A DNA stretch of 7,826 bases from NCBI GenBank assembly GCA_903912405.1, contig CAIWHF010000062.1:1-7826 (forward strand), written 5' to 3'. This DNA is from an uncultured Bacteroidota bacterium. Its GTDB lineage: Bacteria > Bacteroidota > Bacteroidia > Chitinophagales > Chitinophagaceae. Shown here one piece after another: positions 7,409-7,826 of the stretch. A program made the translations under genes and the position numbers. The notes under the pieces are model-generated. The model was not told the DNA's origin and ran no database searches. It saw only the letters and a program-made list of their open reading frames with translations. The number at the start of each line of letters is the position of its first letter. The stretch's first letter is position 1.

Positions 7409-7480
7409 TGCGGTCGCAAAGATAGTCAAAGAAGCAAAGAAGTTTTAGTACTTATACCGATTTGGTTGTTCTAAATCTAA
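7409..7480. other. Short spacer between the repeat-protein gene and lepA
   Basis: These 72 bp hold the candidate lepA -7 box and a run of spaced CTTTG motifs on the minus strand. No terminator hairpin with a T tract is visible, so read-through from the repeat-protein gene into lepA is possible. Confidence 0.5.
7417..7424 (-). promoter_or_regulatory. Candidate -7 box just upstream of lepA
   Basis: On the minus strand this reads TATCTTTG, an exact TAnnTTTG match ending 9 nt before the ATG at 7408. If used, transcription would start within a few bases of the start codon, giving an almost leaderless mRNA. No TTTG occurs at the normal -33 spacing; the nearest are 10 nt or less upstream, in a small array of CTTTG repeats (about 7417-7439). 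Supported by the consensus match alone. Confidence 0.3.
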
Positions 7481-7819
7481 TTAATACATCAACTGCTTCT
7501 TTGCTGAGTTTTTCCAACCTGCGCGACTTTCATAATCGACAAAGAAAATCTTCAAATCGGCTTGACTTTCGTAATCGACGAAGAAGATTTTTTTCTTGGC
7601 TTGACTTTCATATTCCGTAAAAAACCATTTGCCATTGTTATCGCCCGCTTGAGAATCGTACTTGACTTTGTAAATAAGCAAATCGGCCTGGGATTCATAA
7701 TTAACCACAAATACTTTTACATCAGCTTGGTTTTCATAATCTACGGAATATACTTTTTGTGCATGACAAAAGAAGTTAAAACTGAAGAAAAGAATACTAG
7801 AGAAAATAAGGTTTTTCAT
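7481..7819 (-). CDS. Secreted YxSQA-repeat protein, DUF6150 / '7(1) septoil knot' type
   Basis: This 112-residue protein has an N-terminal signal peptide (K2, hydrophobic 4-18, likely cleavage after CHA at 18-20, leaving Q21). The cysteine at 18 is not in a good lipobox, so it should be exported soluble rather than lipid-anchored. The mature part is almost entirely short repeats of the form (K/L)KIFFVDYESQAD: conserved tyrosines stand at 28, 41, 54, 70, 83 and 96, and the chain ends in Tyr112. This matches, from memory, a mainly Bacteroidota family named DUF6150 or '7(1) septoil knot domain' protein (I believe PF19647), predicted to form a deeply knotted beta fold. No enzymatic residues are evident and the function is unknown. 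The ATG at 7819-7817 starts a normal signal peptide. The preceding bases read CCTAATG, so an upstream gene could end in an overlapping TAA, but the window stops there. lepA follows 72 nt downstream. Confidence 0.8.
   Translation of the reverse strand: MKNLIFSSILFFSFNFFCHAQKVYSVDYENQADVKVFVVNYESQADLLIYKVKYDSQAGDNNGKWFFTEYESQAKKKIFFVDYESQADLKIFFVDYESRAGWKNSAKKQLMY
7484..7756 (-). repeat. Coding tandem repeat of 39 nt (13 residues) with a 126-nt (42-residue) super-period
   Basis: Units run from residue 22 to the C-terminus of the repeat protein. Their boundaries on the plus strand are about 7721-7756, 7682-7720, 7643-7681, 7595-7642 (the longer, 48-nt unit), 7556-7594, 7517-7555 and a degenerate last unit at 7484-7516. 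The best-conserved DNA core, on the plus strand, is GACTTTCRTAATCGACRAAG. By eye the units at 7517-7555 and 7556-7594 agree at about 28 of 39 bases; the remaining units agree mostly at protein level, which suggests old duplication kept by selection on the protein. Confidence 0.85.
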
Positions 7820-7826
7820 TAGGTTG

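Noticed and set aside
7409..7429. Upstream TTG start that would extend LepA by seven residues
   Set aside because: The conserved LepA N-terminus begins at the ATG at 7408; the extension (MTIFATA) has no family support and overlaps a likely promoter element.
7484..7756. CRISPR-like array suggested by regular 39-nt repeats
   Set aside because: There are no unique spacers between units, the repeats stay in one reading frame with protein-level conservation, and no cas genes are present.
7562..7822. Plus-strand open frame of 86 codons opposite the repeat-protein gene
   Set aside because: It is a mirror of the tandem repeat in the opposite frame. The minus-strand reading has a signal peptide and a recognised repeat family, while this one has neither.

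Overview
The window reads as chromosomal housekeeping and accessory DNA from a Bacteroidota bacterium, most likely close to Chitinophagaceae (an inference). Three things point there: moderately low GC content, start codons without Shine-Dalgarno sequences but with TAnnTTTG-like -7 boxes nearby, and the make-up of the proteins. Those include a Bacteroidota-type LepA, a Bacteroidota-type UbiA-like membrane protein, and a secreted YESQAD-repeat protein of the kind known mainly from this phylum. No RNA genes, insertion sequences, phage genes, CRISPR arrays or known defence genes were seen.

Layout. Positions 1-3137 hold a compact minus-strand operon: a large FUSC/YccS-like membrane protein, then an AcpH-like acyl carrier protein phosphodiesterase (genes joined by TAATG), then the start of a serine beta-lactamase-family lipoprotein that overlaps acpH by 20 nt and runs off the left edge. 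Positions 3138-3257 are a divergent intergenic region with candidate promoters for both directions. Positions 3258-4796 (plus strand) encode an acyl-CoA carboxylase carboxyltransferase subunit of the propionyl-CoA carboxylase type. It is followed by a strong intrinsic terminator with a UUCG tetraloop, which abuts the start codon of a divergent UbiA-like membrane protein (4829-5629). That gene overlaps by 12 nt, tail to tail, with lepA (5618-7408, minus). Upstream of lepA on the same strand is a small secreted protein (7481-7819) made of YxSQA repeats, which resembles the DUF6150 / '7(1) septoil knot' family.

How the genes relate. The three minus-strand genes on the left are almost certainly co-transcribed and translationally coupled. 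No shared pathway is proven, although an envelope membrane protein, an ACP-turnover enzyme and an exported hydrolase could all serve envelope or lipid homeostasis. The carboxyltransferase needs biotin carboxylase and biotin carrier subunits that are not in the window. LepA is a ribosome-associated GTPase with no evident functional link to its neighbours.

I found no convincing new multi-gene system. The most interesting element is the small repeat protein. Its conserved tyrosines are spaced 13-13-16-13-13-16, which shows a 42-residue super-repeat. Next are the UbiA-like protein, which keeps the second aspartate-rich motif but lacks the first, and the terminator that sits directly against that gene's start codon.
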